Assembly (NCBI RefSeq): GCF_002454115.1
Contig: NZ_DKIH01000006.1
Span: 186,641 to 250,640, forward strand
Length of the DNA: 64,000 nt
Direction: 5' to 3'
From: Sphingopyxis sp. UBA6723
GTDB lineage: Bacteria > Pseudomonadota > Alphaproteobacteria > Sphingomonadales > Sphingomonadaceae
Part shown: in pieces, positions 16,147-24,585 of the stretch
Numbering within the stretch: position 1 is the first letter of the stretch
Layout of the letters: each line of letters begins with the position of its first letter
Program-made: the position numbers and the translations under genes
The notes under the pieces: model-generated
Seen by the model: only the letters and a program-made list of their open reading frames with translations
What the model was told of the DNA's origin: nothing
Database searches by the model: none

Positions 16147-17307
16147 ATGGGACATTATGGCGATCTGCAGACGCAGATCTATCAGGACGGCCTGCGCGGG
16201 GTACTTCCCGATTATCCTGTCGATTTTGCAACGCTGGAAAAGCGCGCTGAAAATGCGCTTTCCCCCTCACTGCTGAATTATGTGCAGGGCGGATGCGGCG
16301 ACGAACATACCCAGCGCTCGAATGCGAGCGCCTTTCACCATTGGGGCATGATCCCCCGCATGCTGGTCGATTGCACATCGCGCGATCTGTCAATCGACCT
16401 GTTCGGGATGACGCTACCTTCCCCGATCTTTATGGCGCCGATCGGCGTCAACGGAGAGATCACCCAGGACCGGCGCGGCGACATTGCCGCGGCGCAAGCA
16501 TCTGCAATGACCGGTGTCCCCTATTGCGCTTCGACATTGTCGAACAGCCCGCTGGAAGAGGTGGCGAACGCGACGGGAACCGTCCCGGCGTTTTTCCAGC
16601 TCTACACTCCCAAGAATCCGGACTTGGCCGAGAGCCTGATCCGCCGTGCCGAGGCGGCCGACTACAAGGCGCTGGTCATCACGCTCGACACATGGGTGAC
16701 CGGATGGCGTCCCCGCGATCTCAATGCCTCGAATTTTCCCCAGCTACGCGGCAAGGTGCTTGAGAACTATTTTTCAGATCCGGTCTTCCGGGCGACGCTG
16801 GCGCGTCCGCCGGAAGACGATATCGTCGCCGCCGTTCAAGCCTGGGCGGCGATATTCGGGAAGGTACTGACGTGGAGCGACATCGAATGGTTCAGATCAA
16901 TCACCCGGTTGCCCATCATTTTAAAGGGCATTTGCCACCCCGACGACGCTCGCCGAGCGGCTGACCATGGGGTCGACGCAATATATTGCTCGAACCACGG
17001 CGGCCGCCAGGCAAATGGCGGGATTGCTGCAATCGATATGCTTCCGGACGTGGTGAAGGCTGCCGGCGAAATGCCGACCTTGTTCGACAGTGGCGTCCGT
17101 TCGGGCAGCGACGTGATAAAGGCGTTGGCACTGGGAGCCAAGGCGGTAGGGATCGGGCGTCCATACGCCTACGGCCTTGCGATCGGCGGGGCAAAGGGTG
17201 CCGCGCACGTGCTCCGGTCAATCCTCGCCGAAGCGGACTTGCTGATGGCCGTCAATGGCTATCCGACAATTGAGGCATTGGTCGAGGAGGGGGCGTCGCG
17301 AATCTAG
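16147..17307 (+). CDS. FMN-dependent alpha-hydroxy-acid oxidizing enzyme (lactate 2-monooxygenase-like)
   Basis: A 386-residue TIM-barrel flavoenzyme. YVQGGCGDEHTQRSN near residue 42 resembles the N-terminus of lactate 2-monooxygenase, FQLYTPKN carries a flavin-site segment, YCSNHGGRQANGG holds the catalytic His-Gly-Gly-Arg motif of the family, and FDSGVRSGSDVIKALALGAK plus GIGRPYAYG bind FMN phosphate. It should oxidise a 2-hydroxy acid, either to a 2-keto acid or with decarboxylation. GGAGAGACGGG precedes the ATG. Its divergence from the TetR gene and the operator between them tie it to the same pathway, perhaps for the hydroxy acid freed after ring opening. Confidence 0.88.
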   Translation: MGHYGDLQTQIYQDGLRGVLPDYPVDFATLEKRAENALSPSLLNYVQGGCGDEHTQRSNASAFHHWGMIPRMLVDCTSRDLSIDLFGMTLPSPIFMAPIGVNGEITQDRRGDIAAAQASAMTGVPYCASTLSNSPLEEVANATGTVPAFFQLYTPKNPDLAESLIRRAEAADYKALVITLDTWVTGWRPRDLNASNFPQLRGKVLENYFSDPVFRATLARPPEDDIVAAVQAWAAIFGKVLTWSDIEWFRSITRLPIILKGICHPDDARRAADHGVDAIYCSNHGGRQANGGIAAIDMLPDVVKAAGEMPTLFDSGVRSGSDVIKALALGAKAVGIGRPYAYGLAIGGAKGAAHVLRSILAEADLLMAVNGYPTIEALVEEGASRI

Positions 17308-17345
17308 GGTCCAGACCCATAAACGGGATTCACCGTGGTGTCGGG

Positions 17346-17519
17346 ATGCCGAGGGTTGATGATCGGCGGCTGCTTTCAGGCATCATCCACGCCCTGAAGA
17401 GCGGTGGTCGCCGGGGCGACTGTCGCAGGCACGTCTATGGCCCGAAGAAGACCCTCTACAACCACGTCCGGCGCTGGGCCGAACAGGGTGTATGGGTGCG
17501 CATCCTTGATGGTCGACAG
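17346..17519 (+). pseudogene. IS5-family transposase remnant
   Basis: About 58 codons read VDDRRLLSGIIHALKSGG, then VYGPKKTLYNHVRRWAEQGV, the N-terminal DUF4096-type segment of IS5/IS1031-group transposases. The reading then runs into unrelated sequence near 17515; the catalytic DDE part is missing and no inverted repeats were recognised. It is a dead fragment marking an old insertion between the FMN-oxidase gene and the tRNA gene. Confidence 0.8.
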
Positions 17520-17854
17520 CCCGCGCACCTCAACAGGCAGTTTCTCGCGCGCCCCAATAAACTGCCAACCGATTGGCAGGGCCAGCGCGAAATGCTCGGG
17601 CTCGCTCAAACCCACTTCCACATAATCATAGGACGAGATGCGCACCTGATGCGCATCTTTCGTCCAACGCATACTCCGACGGCAAAATCGTCGAACAGAG
17701 AATCCGCGTCCGATCGTTCGAGATTTCAGCTACCGAAAGCGTCTCTACGTCGGCGGCGAGCGAGACCGATATCACGCTAAGTTACTAACACGTTGTGATA
17801 TTATCGCCGATGAAATTACTGAGTCGGGGACAATGCAGTCAACTAGTGACTGGA
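17520..17854. other. Gap without a confident gene
   Basis: About 335 bases between the IS5 remnant and tRNA-Val. A minus-strand frame ending near 17515 encodes a protein-like stretch (HFALALPIGWQFIGAREKLP among others) whose upstream part continues in another frame with SLAADVETLSVAE, as if a degraded gene had been cut by the IS. I could not identify the family. Confidence 0.4.
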
Positions 17855-17930
17855 TGGTGGGCGCTGACGGGCTCGAACCGCCGACCCTCTCGGTGTAAAC
17901 GAGATGCTCTACCAACTGAGCTAAGCGCCC
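17855..17930 (-). tRNA. tRNA-Val (anticodon TAC)
   Basis: Reverse-complement reading gives acceptor GGGCGCT paired with AGCGCCC, D-arm GCTCAGTTGGTAGAGC, anticodon stem TCTCG/CGAGA with loop TTTACAC (anticodon TAC, reading GUA), variable GGGTC and T-arm GGCGG-TTCGAGC-CCGTC. The 73-base body spans 17858-17930 and CCA is encoded at 17855-17857. Confidence 0.97.
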
Positions 17931-17985
17931 CCGAAATCCGGGAAGCGCGCCCCTGCCACAACCTGTCACCGCTGGCAAGCCGTCG

Positions 17986-19029
17986 CTATTCCTCCAGCGC
18001 CTCGAAATAGCGCGCGAGCGCATCGCACGCGCCTTCGGCCAACGCGATGAAGATGCGGCGACCGTCGTGCGGGTCAGCTTCGCGGATGAACAATCCGGCG
18101 TCGGTCATCGTCTTGATCCAGCGCAGCGCCGTCGTCGCCGGAACGGCAGCGGCGATACACAGGCTTGATACCGATACTGGCTGGCGTTCGAGCCGTGCCG
18201 CGTAAAGGTCGAGCAGCATGTCCCACGCCGGATCGGCGAACAGGTCGGCGGGGAAAAATTGCTCGCGCATTCGCCGCTGGCGCAGCATTTGGCGCACCGC
18301 CTTGGCGCGTTGCCGGTCAAGGATACGCTGTTCGGGGACGAAGCTGCGCGGAATTGCGGCATAGTCGCGGATCGACGCGCGAACCTGCCCCGGATAGTCG
18401 GCATAGTCTCCGCCCTGCGGCGCAAAGCCGGTCGGAGTACCTTCCAGTCCGCGCCGACCCGCCAGATCGCCGAGCAACCGGGATATGCGCGCCACCTCCT
18501 CCTGCAACTGGTCGATCCGCTCCATCGCATCGCCCCGCGCAATATCGTGGACCATCATCCGCGGCGCGCGGCGGGCTGCCGCCAGGGCCATTCGCCGATC
18601 GGTTCCATCGGCATCGATCAGATATTCGGTTCGCAGCGTTTCGGGTACCACGCCCGCAATACGGTCGAGCGCTGCGAGCGTCGTCTCGCAGATCAGCCTG
18701 CTCTTTCGCTCGACCGCGACCGCAAACAGATCGGCCAGCGTTGCGGATTCGATCGCGTCTGTCGCAGCAATCCAGACAATGTCGATGGCGCCCATTTGTC
18801 GCAAATGTTCCGCAGCACGCTGCGCCGGAACGACCGCGGCAATGCGTATGCCATCGCCCTGTTCAACGTCCGGGACGGCATGCTGCGGCCCCACGAACAC
18901 CAGCGACGAGGGGACGCCCCTATGCGCCAGATGACCGAACGGCAGAGGCGCTCCCCAATCCCCCGCATCCCCGTCATTGCCGGGAAAGGCCGCCGCGTCC
19001 GACCGAATCCGCATGTCATGGTCCATCAT
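17986..19029 (-). CDS. Winged-helix (MarR-like) DNA-binding protein
   Basis: A 347-residue protein. The C-terminal 110 residues form a winged helix: REQFFPADLFADPAWDMLLD, then a helix-turn-helix with SSLCIAAAVPATTALRWIKT and a wing ending in HDGRRIFIALAE, all MarR-like. The first 200 residues are not a standard ligand domain and contain a Rossmann-like stretch (IDIVWIAATDA) and a Gln/Glu/Arg helix suggesting a coiled coil (IDQLQEEVARISRLL). Similar proteins are common in sphingomonads without an assigned role. AGGAGGG precedes the ATG. The 230 bases upstream to the nuclease gene start hold no further gene. Confidence 0.75.
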   Translation of the reverse strand: MMDHDMRIRSDAAAFPGNDGDAGDWGAPLPFGHLAHRGVPSSLVFVGPQHAVPDVEQGDGIRIAAVVPAQRAAEHLRQMGAIDIVWIAATDAIESATLADLFAVAVERKSRLICETTLAALDRIAGVVPETLRTEYLIDADGTDRRMALAAARRAPRMMVHDIARGDAMERIDQLQEEVARISRLLGDLAGRRGLEGTPTGFAPQGGDYADYPGQVRASIRDYAAIPRSFVPEQRILDRQRAKAVRQMLRQRRMREQFFPADLFADPAWDMLLDLYAARLERQPVSVSSLCIAAAVPATTALRWIKTMTDAGLFIREADPHDGRRIFIALAEGACDALARYFEALEE

Positions 19030-19259
19030 CTAATGTTCCCTCCTGCTTGCTCCACCTTGGCGTAACTATGTCGTCATTTCGGCGATATTCACCTTTTGTT
19101 CGTTCGTATTCGCCGCCAATTCGGACCCATTTGCCGGATCTGCCGTGGGTTGATGCGGGTTTATGGCGATGAATTTAGTCCAAAATGGACATGGTTTGTT
19201 CTTTTCGTCAACAGATTTTCGCCGCTTGCCAAGGAGCCCCGCGCCGGTCAGGCGAGGCT

Positions 19260-19838
19260 ATGACGAAAGGACGCACTTCGTTGACCCGACTCCGCTGGCG
19301 GCGTCGCTTACGGTCGTTGGCCGCGCTGATGGCGCTGACCGGTCTCGCTTTTACAGCATGGGTGTGGTTGCCCGCACCAACGGTCACCGTGCCGCTGGTC
19401 CATGTGATCGACGGCGACAGCCTGACGGTTCGGCAGGATGACACCGCGCTGTCGATCCGGCTTTCGGGTGTCGATGCGGTCGAATATCGACAGGGTTGCG
19501 CCCGCGCCGCCGCGCGTTGGCCCTGCGGGCAGGAGGCGCGATCGGCGCTGGCGAAGCTGGCTGGTCGCGGGCCGCTCCATTGCGAATTGACGGCAAAGGA
19601 TCGTTATGCACGCACGCTCGCCACATGCCGCACCGCTGTTTTCCCGAATGGGCTGGACCTGGGCGCCGAACTGGTACGGCAGGGCTGGGCGGTCGCGACC
19701 AGCGATGCCTATAGGATCGAGGAAGCCGAAGCGCAGGCAAAGCGGCGCGGCATCTGGCAGGGCGACTTTGTCCGGCCCGCCGAATGGCGCGCAGCGCAGG
19801 GCCGTCCGGCGACTGTGCTGGCAGCTCCCGACCTCTAG
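19260..19838 (+). CDS. Thermonuclease (SNase-fold) family protein, membrane-anchored
   Basis: A 192-residue protein. An N-terminal Arg-rich segment followed by a hydrophobic helix (LAALMALTGLAFTAWVWLP) looks like a signal anchor. The SNase OB fold follows: VIDGDSLTV (Ca-binding Asp), SIRLSGVDAVEY with the active-site Arg, KDRYARTLATC and ELVRQGWAVA, the pattern of staphylococcal nuclease relatives. It should cleave DNA or RNA in the periplasm. The internal ATG after GGCGAGG was chosen because it sits just before the basic membrane segment; an in-frame upstream start would add 25 residues. Confidence 0.85.
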   Translation: MTKGRTSLTRLRWRRRLRSLAALMALTGLAFTAWVWLPAPTVTVPLVHVIDGDSLTVRQDDTALSIRLSGVDAVEYRQGCARAAARWPCGQEARSALAKLAGRGPLHCELTAKDRYARTLATCRTAVFPNGLDLGAELVRQGWAVATSDAYRIEEAEAQAKRRGIWQGDFVRPAEWRAAQGRPATVLAAPDL

Positions 19839-19889
19839 CGAAAACGCACCCGCTATGCCTCGCCGCCGTTTCGGGCTAGGGCGAGCGCC

Positions 19890-20270
19890 ATGAACAGCTT
19901 GCTTCCCGTCATGATCGGCGGCGCGATCGGCGCCGGTGCCCGCCATCTGGTGGGGCAGGCGATGCTCGCGCGGCTCGGTCCCGGCTTTCCCTGGTGGACG
20001 CTGGCGATCAATATCGTCGGCAGCCTGCTCATGGGACTGCTCATCGGTGCGCTCGCGCGCGGCGATGGTATCAGCGACACCGTGCGGCTGTTCGTTGGCG
20101 TCGGGATTCTCGGCGGCTTCACCACCTTCTCCTCTTTCAGCATGGAATTCTGGATGCTTTTCGAACGCGGCCAAAACGCTCAGGCGGCCGCCTATGTCCT
20201 CGCGTCGGTAATCGGCGCGATCGCGGCGTGCGGGCTCGGGCTCTTCATCATGCGGCAGGTGCCGGCATGA
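19890..20270 (+). CDS. crcB: Fluoride efflux channel CrcB/Fluc
   Basis: A 126-residue, four-helix membrane protein. GGAIGAGARHLVGQ near the start, WWTLAINIVGSLLMGLL with the conserved Asn, and GGFTTFSSFSMEF (the FTTFS motif lining the pore) identify a Fluc fluoride channel, which works as a dual-topology dimer to export fluoride. It overlaps the pseudouridine synthase gene by ATGA. No fluoride riboswitch was seen in the 51-base gap upstream. Confidence 0.95.
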   Translation: MNSLLPVMIGGAIGAGARHLVGQAMLARLGPGFPWWTLAINIVGSLLMGLLIGALARGDGISDTVRLFVGVGILGGFTTFSSFSMEFWMLFERGQNAQAAAYVLASVIGAIAACGLGLFIMRQVPA

Positions 20271-21499
20271 GCGACGCCAAGCCACAACTCGACGGCGCTA
20301 CGATCGCCGAGGAAGACGACGGCATCCGGCTCGACCGTTGGTTCAAGCGCCACCGCGAAGGTACGCCGCACGCGCTGCTCGCGCGCTGGGCGCGCTCCGG
20401 CCAGCTGACCCTCGACGGCAAAAAGGCCGATGTGTCGGACCGCATCGCCGCAGGTCAAAAGCTGGTGATGCCGACCCCGCCGGTCGAAGCCGCAGCGCGT
20501 CCGGCGCGCAAGGGGCGCCCCCTGACCGACGCCGACATCGAACTGGCGACGGGGATGATGATCCACAGGGACGCGAGCGCGATCGTCCTCAACAAACTGC
20601 CGGGCCTTGCCACCCAAGGCGGCACCAAGACCGAAAGCCATGTTGACGGTCTGCTCGACGCGCTGAAATTCGACGCACCGACGCGCCCCAAGCTCGTCCA
20701 CCGGCTCGACAAGGATACGTCAGGCGCGCTGCTGATCGCGCGCACCCCGCGCGCCGCCGCTTATTTCGCCAAGAGCTTTTCCAATCGCAGCGCAAAAAAG
20801 ACCTACTGGGCGTTGATCGTCGGGGTGCCCGACATCCAGCAGGGCGAGATCGACCTGCCGCTGGCCAAACAGCCGGGTTCGGGCGGCGAGAAAATGCATG
20901 TCCACGACGACGGCCTGCCGTCCAAGACCCGGTACCGCGTGATCGAGCGCGCGGGGAACAGCGCCGCGTGGGTCGAATTGCAACCGCTGACCGGCCGCAC
21001 CCACCAGCTGCGCGTCCATATGGCGGCGATCGGCCATCCGATCGTCGGCGACGGCAAATATGGCGGCAAGGGTGCGTTCCTGACCGGCACGATCAGCCGC
21101 AAGATGCACCTGCACAGCCGCCGCCTGCGCATCGATCATCCCGATGGCGGCGCGATCGATATCAGCGCAGAAGTGCCGGACCATTTCGCAGCCAGCCTTG
21201 ACGCGCTGGGCTTCGACCTGCTGCTGGGCGAGGTCGGGATCGATCCGACCGACAAAGGCCCGCCGCCCAAAGCGGCGCTGAAAGCGCAGGCGAAGGCGCA
21301 CAGCAAACAAATCCGCAAGGCGCGGCGCGGCGAACGCCGCGGGCGCACTGCGGAGGGCAAGCCCACCGACTTCGTCGGCAAGCCTAAACCCAAGGCCAAG
21401 GCGAAATCGGGCAAGCCCGGCAAACCGGCGCCCGCAAAAGCCGCAGGCAAAAAACCGAGCGCGAAGAAACACCCGGCGCGCCCACCGCGAGCAAGCTGA
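20267..21499 (+). CDS. RluA-family 23S rRNA pseudouridine synthase with a basic tail
   Basis: A 410-residue protein. Residues 15-65 form an S4 RNA-binding domain (IRLDRWFKRH, LLARWARSGQLTLDG). The catalytic loop is LVHRLDKDTSGALLIA with the nucleophilic Asp, and LQPLTGRTHQLRVHMA is the second conserved motif, so it isomerises uridine in rRNA, RluC/RluD style. The last 80-90 residues are an Ala/Lys/Pro-rich low-complexity tail (KPKPKAKAKSGKPGKPAPA) that would extend RNA contact. It overlaps crcB by four bases and the next gene by one. Confidence 0.93.
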   Translation: MSDAKPQLDGATIAEEDDGIRLDRWFKRHREGTPHALLARWARSGQLTLDGKKADVSDRIAAGQKLVMPTPPVEAAARPARKGRPLTDADIELATGMMIHRDASAIVLNKLPGLATQGGTKTESHVDGLLDALKFDAPTRPKLVHRLDKDTSGALLIARTPRAAAYFAKSFSNRSAKKTYWALIVGVPDIQQGEIDLPLAKQPGSGGEKMHVHDDGLPSKTRYRVIERAGNSAAWVELQPLTGRTHQLRVHMAAIGHPIVGDGKYGGKGAFLTGTISRKMHLHSRRLRIDHPDGGAIDISAEVPDHFAASLDALGFDLLLGEVGIDPTDKGPPPKAALKAQAKAHSKQIRKARRGERRGRTAEGKPTDFVGKPKPKAKAKSGKPGKPAPAKAAGKKPSAKKHPARPPRAS

Positions 21500-22119
21500 T
21501 GCACCCGAACTCCGCCTTTCGGCCGCGGCAGGACGACCTGGCCGAACTGCTGGTCCGCGAGATCGGTTTTGCCGCGATCTTCGCCGCCACCCCCGACGGC
21601 CCACGCGTCGCGCACGCACCGGTGGTGCTGAGCGATAACCGCAACACGCTGCAATTTCACCTCGCGCGCGGCAATGCGCTGACCCGGCACCTCGATGGCG
21701 CGACCGCGCTCGCCGTCGTGCAGGGGCCTGACGCCTATGTCAGCGCCAGCTGGTATGAGGCAGCCGACCAGGTGCCGACGTGGAATTATGTCGCGATTGA
21801 AATGGAGGGCGTCGTCAGCAAGCTCGACGACGCAACGCTCATCGCTCACCTCGACACGCTGTCGGCGAACCATGAGGCGCGCGTCTGCGCGAACCCGCCG
21901 TGGACGCGCGACAAGATGAACCCGGCGCTGTTCAGCAAGATGACCGGCGCCATTACCGGTTTCGAGCTGCGGGTCACCGCATGGCGACCGACGGTCAAGT
22001 TGTCGCAGAACAAGTCCGCCGACGAACGCGAGCGCGTTGCCGCGGGCGTCGAAGCAACGGGTCATGGCGCGCTCGCGCAGTTGATGCGCCACCTTGGCGG
22101 CGATAGGGAGGGGGCATGA
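21499..22119 (+). CDS. PaiB-like FMN-binding negative regulator family protein
   Basis: A 206-residue protein. HPNSAFRPRQDDLAELLVRE, AHAPVVLSDNRNTLQFHLAR and YVSASWYEAADQVPTWNYVA are the hallmarks of the PaiB/FMN-binding split-barrel family, first described as a repressor of sporulation genes in Bacillus; here regulation is unproven and a flavin-dependent role is equally possible. It overlaps the pseudouridine synthase stop by one base and the next small gene by ATGA, so it sits in a tight housekeeping operon. Confidence 0.88.
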   Translation: MHPNSAFRPRQDDLAELLVREIGFAAIFAATPDGPRVAHAPVVLSDNRNTLQFHLARGNALTRHLDGATALAVVQGPDAYVSASWYEAADQVPTWNYVAIEMEGVVSKLDDATLIAHLDTLSANHEARVCANPPWTRDKMNPALFSKMTGAITGFELRVTAWRPTVKLSQNKSADERERVAAGVEATGHGALAQLMRHLGGDREGA

Positions 22120-22352
22120 CCCAAGCCGACGACGCGCTCGCCAAGAAACGATATTTCGCGATTGTCGCGATGCGCCTTGCGGGCGCGTTGCTGGTGCTGA
22201 TCGGCTTCGTGCTGATTCGCGGCGGCTGGGAGCTGGCGGGGCAGCCGACCGACCGCTGGATCGGCGTGGCGCTGGTGTTGATCGGCGCTTTCGATTTCGC
22301 TGTGATGCCGCGGTTGCTCGCGCGGCGCTGGCGCTCCCCCAAAAACCTGTGA
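22116..22352 (+). CDS. Small two-helix membrane protein, unknown function
   Basis: A 78-residue protein with two hydrophobic helices (FAIVAMRLAGALLVLIGFVL and WIGVALVLIGAFDFAVMP) separated by a short loop, ending in an Arg/Lys-rich tail. It overlaps both neighbours by four bases (ATGA upstream, GTGA downstream), so it is almost certainly translated. Small proteins of this kind often precede the ATP12 gene in sphingomonads, which is recollection and not tested here. No enzymatic motif. Confidence 0.75.
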   Translation: MTQADDALAKKRYFAIVAMRLAGALLVLIGFVLIRGGWELAGQPTDRWIGVALVLIGAFDFAVMPRLLARRWRSPKNL

Positions 22353-23038
22353 AACGCTTCTGGAAAGAGGTCGCCGTCGTCCCGCAGGACGGTGGCTGGG
22401 GTGTCGCGCTCGACGGACGGCCGATGCGCACCCCGCACCGCGCACCGCTGGTGGTGGCGAGCGCGGCGCTGGCCGAAACGATTGCAGCCGAATGGCAGGC
22501 GCAGGGCGAGACGATCGATCCGCGTGCGATGCCGATGACCGGGCTCGCCAATGCCGCGATCGACCTTGCCGCGCCCGACCCGGTTGTATTCGCCGAACCC
22601 GTCGCCGCCTATGCGGCAACCGACCTCCTCTGTTACCGCGACGACCGCGATGCGGCGTTACAGGCCGAGCAGGTGGCGGCGTGGAACCCGATTCTGGCTT
22701 GGGCCGAAGCGCAATTCGGGGTCGAATTCATCATCACGCAGGGAATACTCCCGGTCGACCAGCCGCCCGCGACGGTCTCGGCGCTGCGCGACACGGTGTT
22801 TGCGTTCGACCCGTGGCGGATGACCGCGCTGACCCCGCTCGTGACGATCGGCGGGTCGCTCGTCGCCGGGTTGGCCTGCATGGCGCAAGCGTTCCACCCC
22901 GAGCATTTGTGGGACGCAGTCAGCCTGGACCAATTATATCAGGAACGCCGCTGGGGCGTCGATGCCGAGGCGCAGGCGCAACGCGCCGCGCACAAGCGCG
23001 ACTGGGACAATGCGGTGCGGTTTTTGGGGTTGCTGTAA
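22349..23038 (+). CDS. ATP12 family F1-ATPase assembly chaperone
   Basis: A 229-residue protein starting at a GTG that overlaps the preceding stop (GTGA). RFWKEVAVVPQDGGWGVALD, then RPMRTPHRAPLVVAS, LAETIAAEW and DLLCYRDD are conserved ATP12 segments; the family chaperones the alpha subunit of F1 during ATP synthase assembly in mitochondria and alphaproteobacteria. Longer in-frame starts exist but lie inside the previous gene. Confidence 0.92.
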   Translation: MKRFWKEVAVVPQDGGWGVALDGRPMRTPHRAPLVVASAALAETIAAEWQAQGETIDPRAMPMTGLANAAIDLAAPDPVVFAEPVAAYAATDLLCYRDDRDAALQAEQVAAWNPILAWAEAQFGVEFIITQGILPVDQPPATVSALRDTVFAFDPWRMTALTPLVTIGGSLVAGLACMAQAFHPEHLWDAVSLDQLYQERRWGVDAEAQAQRAAHKRDWDNAVRFLGLL

Positions 23039-23057
23039 AGAACCTGCCCTTCAACCC

Positions 23058-23127
23058 GTTCGTGTCGAGCGAAGTCGAGACACGCTAGCGCGGCGTTAGA
23101 CGCATCTCGACTTCGCTCGATGCGAAC
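23058..23127. repeat. Imperfect 27-base inverted repeat, possible bidirectional terminator
   Basis: Left arm 23058-23084 (GTTCGTGTCGAGCGAAGTCG and on) pairs with 23101-23127 with about four mismatches, with a 16-base loop. It lies between converging genes (ATP12 and enoyl-CoA hydratase). TCGAGCGAAGTCGAGA palindromes of this sort are dispersed in sphingomonad genomes. Confidence 0.75.
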
Positions 23128-23157
23128 GAAGAGGGAAAGGACAGCCTTCCGGCTCGT

Positions 23158-23961
23158 TCAATCCACGAAATTCGGCTTCCGCTTCTGCATCCCCGCCATC
23201 ACCGCCTCCATCTGGTTCGGAGTCCGGATAACCTTCACCTGCTCATCGCTTTCGGCCTGCAAAATCTCGGCGTCGGTCGCGTCGGCGAGCATGTTGCACA
23301 GCCGCTTGGCGCCGCGGATCGCATGGGGGTTCTTGTCGGCGATCACCGCGGCCAGCTCCAACGCCTTAGCCAACGGATTATCGGACACATGCGTCGCGAA
23401 CCCGAGCAGCTTCGCCTCCGAACCGTTGAATTCGCGGTTGGTGTAGATCATCTCGCGCAGCACATCGTCGGCGACCTGCGTGCGCCACAGCGCCATGCCG
23501 GCGACGTCGGGAACCAGGCCCCAGCGCATTTCCATGATCGCGATCCGCGTGTCGGGATGGACGATGCGGATGTCGGCAGCGGCCATGATCTGGCTGCCCG
23601 CACCAAAGGCAACGCCATGCACCGCGGCGATCACCGGTACAGGCAGTTCGCGCCACCCCCACGCCGCATATTGCGGGCCATTGGCAATCCCGTGTGCGCG
23701 TTCGTTCAGACTGCCGCCGGTGCTGCTGGTCCCGGGATCTCGCTCATTGCTCAGGCTGGAGAGATCAAGCCCGGCGCAAAAGGCACGGCCCTCCCCCGAC
23801 AGGACAACAACGCGCAGCCCTGCCGTCGCCTTCAGCGTATCGACCGCCTCGGTCAGCGCCGCCCACATTGCGGGGTCGAGCGCGTTCATCTTGTCGGCGC
23901 GGATCAAGCGGACGTCGGCGATGCCGCCGTCGAGCATAGTGATGGAAATACGGTCTTTCAC
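23158..23961 (-). CDS. Enoyl-CoA hydratase/isomerase (crotonase) family protein
   Basis: A 267-residue crotonase. GEGRAFCAGLDLSSL gives the first oxyanion-hole segment, PVIAAVHGVAFGAGSQIMAA the second, and MRWGLVPDVAG the catalytic-loop region. An Asp occupies one usual catalytic position, and a Glu lies in the MEMRWG stretch. It would hydrate or isomerise an enoyl-CoA. The start is a GTG following AAAGGGATG. It is 13 bases downstream of the isomerase-like gene and in the same leftward operon as the acyl-CoA ligase at 24586. Confidence 0.9.
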   Translation of the reverse strand: MKDRISITMLDGGIADVRLIRADKMNALDPAMWAALTEAVDTLKATAGLRVVVLSGEGRAFCAGLDLSSLSNERDPGTSSTGGSLNERAHGIANGPQYAAWGWRELPVPVIAAVHGVAFGAGSQIMAAADIRIVHPDTRIAIMEMRWGLVPDVAGMALWRTQVADDVLREMIYTNREFNGSEAKLLGFATHVSDNPLAKALELAAVIADKNPHAIRGAKRLCNMLADATDAEILQAESDEQVKVIRTPNQMEAVMAGMQKRKPNFVD

Positions 23962-23974
23962 GGGAGCATCCCTT

Positions 23975-24583
23975 TCAGCGTTTCAAAGCCGCTTCGACGA
24001 GCGGGAGTTGATCGTTGCCGAAATACATATCATCGCCATCGACAAAAATCGTCGGCGATCCATAGCCGCCGCGCGCAATGACCTCATCAGTATTGGCGCG
24101 AAGTCGCGCCTTGGCCGCATCGCTGCCCGCCGCCGCCGCGAGCGCGGCGCCGTCCAGTCCCTCGGCATCGGCGACCGCGGCAAGTACCCCCGGATCGTCG
24201 AGATTTTCCTGCCGCTCGAAATAGCTGGCAAAGGCCCCGCGCGCGAACCGCACGAGCGCCGCCTGATCCTCCTCCAGCGCGCAGCAGAACCGCATTGCAG
24301 CGATGCTTTTGGCCGGATGCCACTGCGAAGGAAAATTCATCGGCACGCCCGCAAGTCGCGCCCAGTCCTGCAGCACCTTCCAGCTGTGCTGGAGCCGCCG
24401 GTTGTCTGCCTGCTCACGCGCCGCATAGACGGCAGGATTGACCGCATTGAACACCCCGCCGACCAGGATCGGTCGGTACCGGGCGGTCGCGCCCGTGCGT
24501 TCCAGCAGGCCCGGCAGATTGTGAAACGCAAGGCAGGTCCAAGGCGACGACAGGTCGAAGAAAAATTCGACACGCGCGCTCAT
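23975..24583 (-). CDS. DsbA-fold 2-hydroxychromene-2-carboxylate isomerase-like protein
   Basis: A 202-residue thioredoxin-fold protein. VEFFFDLSSPWTCLAFHNLP carries the active-site Ser-Pro-Trp (SPW) found in HCCA isomerases and kappa-class glutathione transferases in place of CxxC; GYGSPTIFVDGDDMYFGNDQ is the cis-Pro and C-terminal signature. Such enzymes use glutathione to isomerise aromatic breakdown products. The ATG two bases after the ligase stop was chosen, preceded by GGAGA. Substrate unknown. Confidence 0.87.
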   Translation of the reverse strand: MSARVEFFFDLSSPWTCLAFHNLPGLLERTGATARYRPILVGGVFNAVNPAVYAAREQADNRRLQHSWKVLQDWARLAGVPMNFPSQWHPAKSIAAMRFCCALEEDQAALVRFARGAFASYFERQENLDDPGVLAAVADAEGLDGAALAAAAGSDAAKARLRANTDEVIARGGYGSPTIFVDGDDMYFGNDQLPLVEAALKR

Positions 24584-24585
24584 GC

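Noticed and set aside
19839..19889. Fluoride riboswitch ahead of crcB
   Set aside because: The gap is only 51 bases and the conserved riboswitch pseudoknot sequence was not seen.
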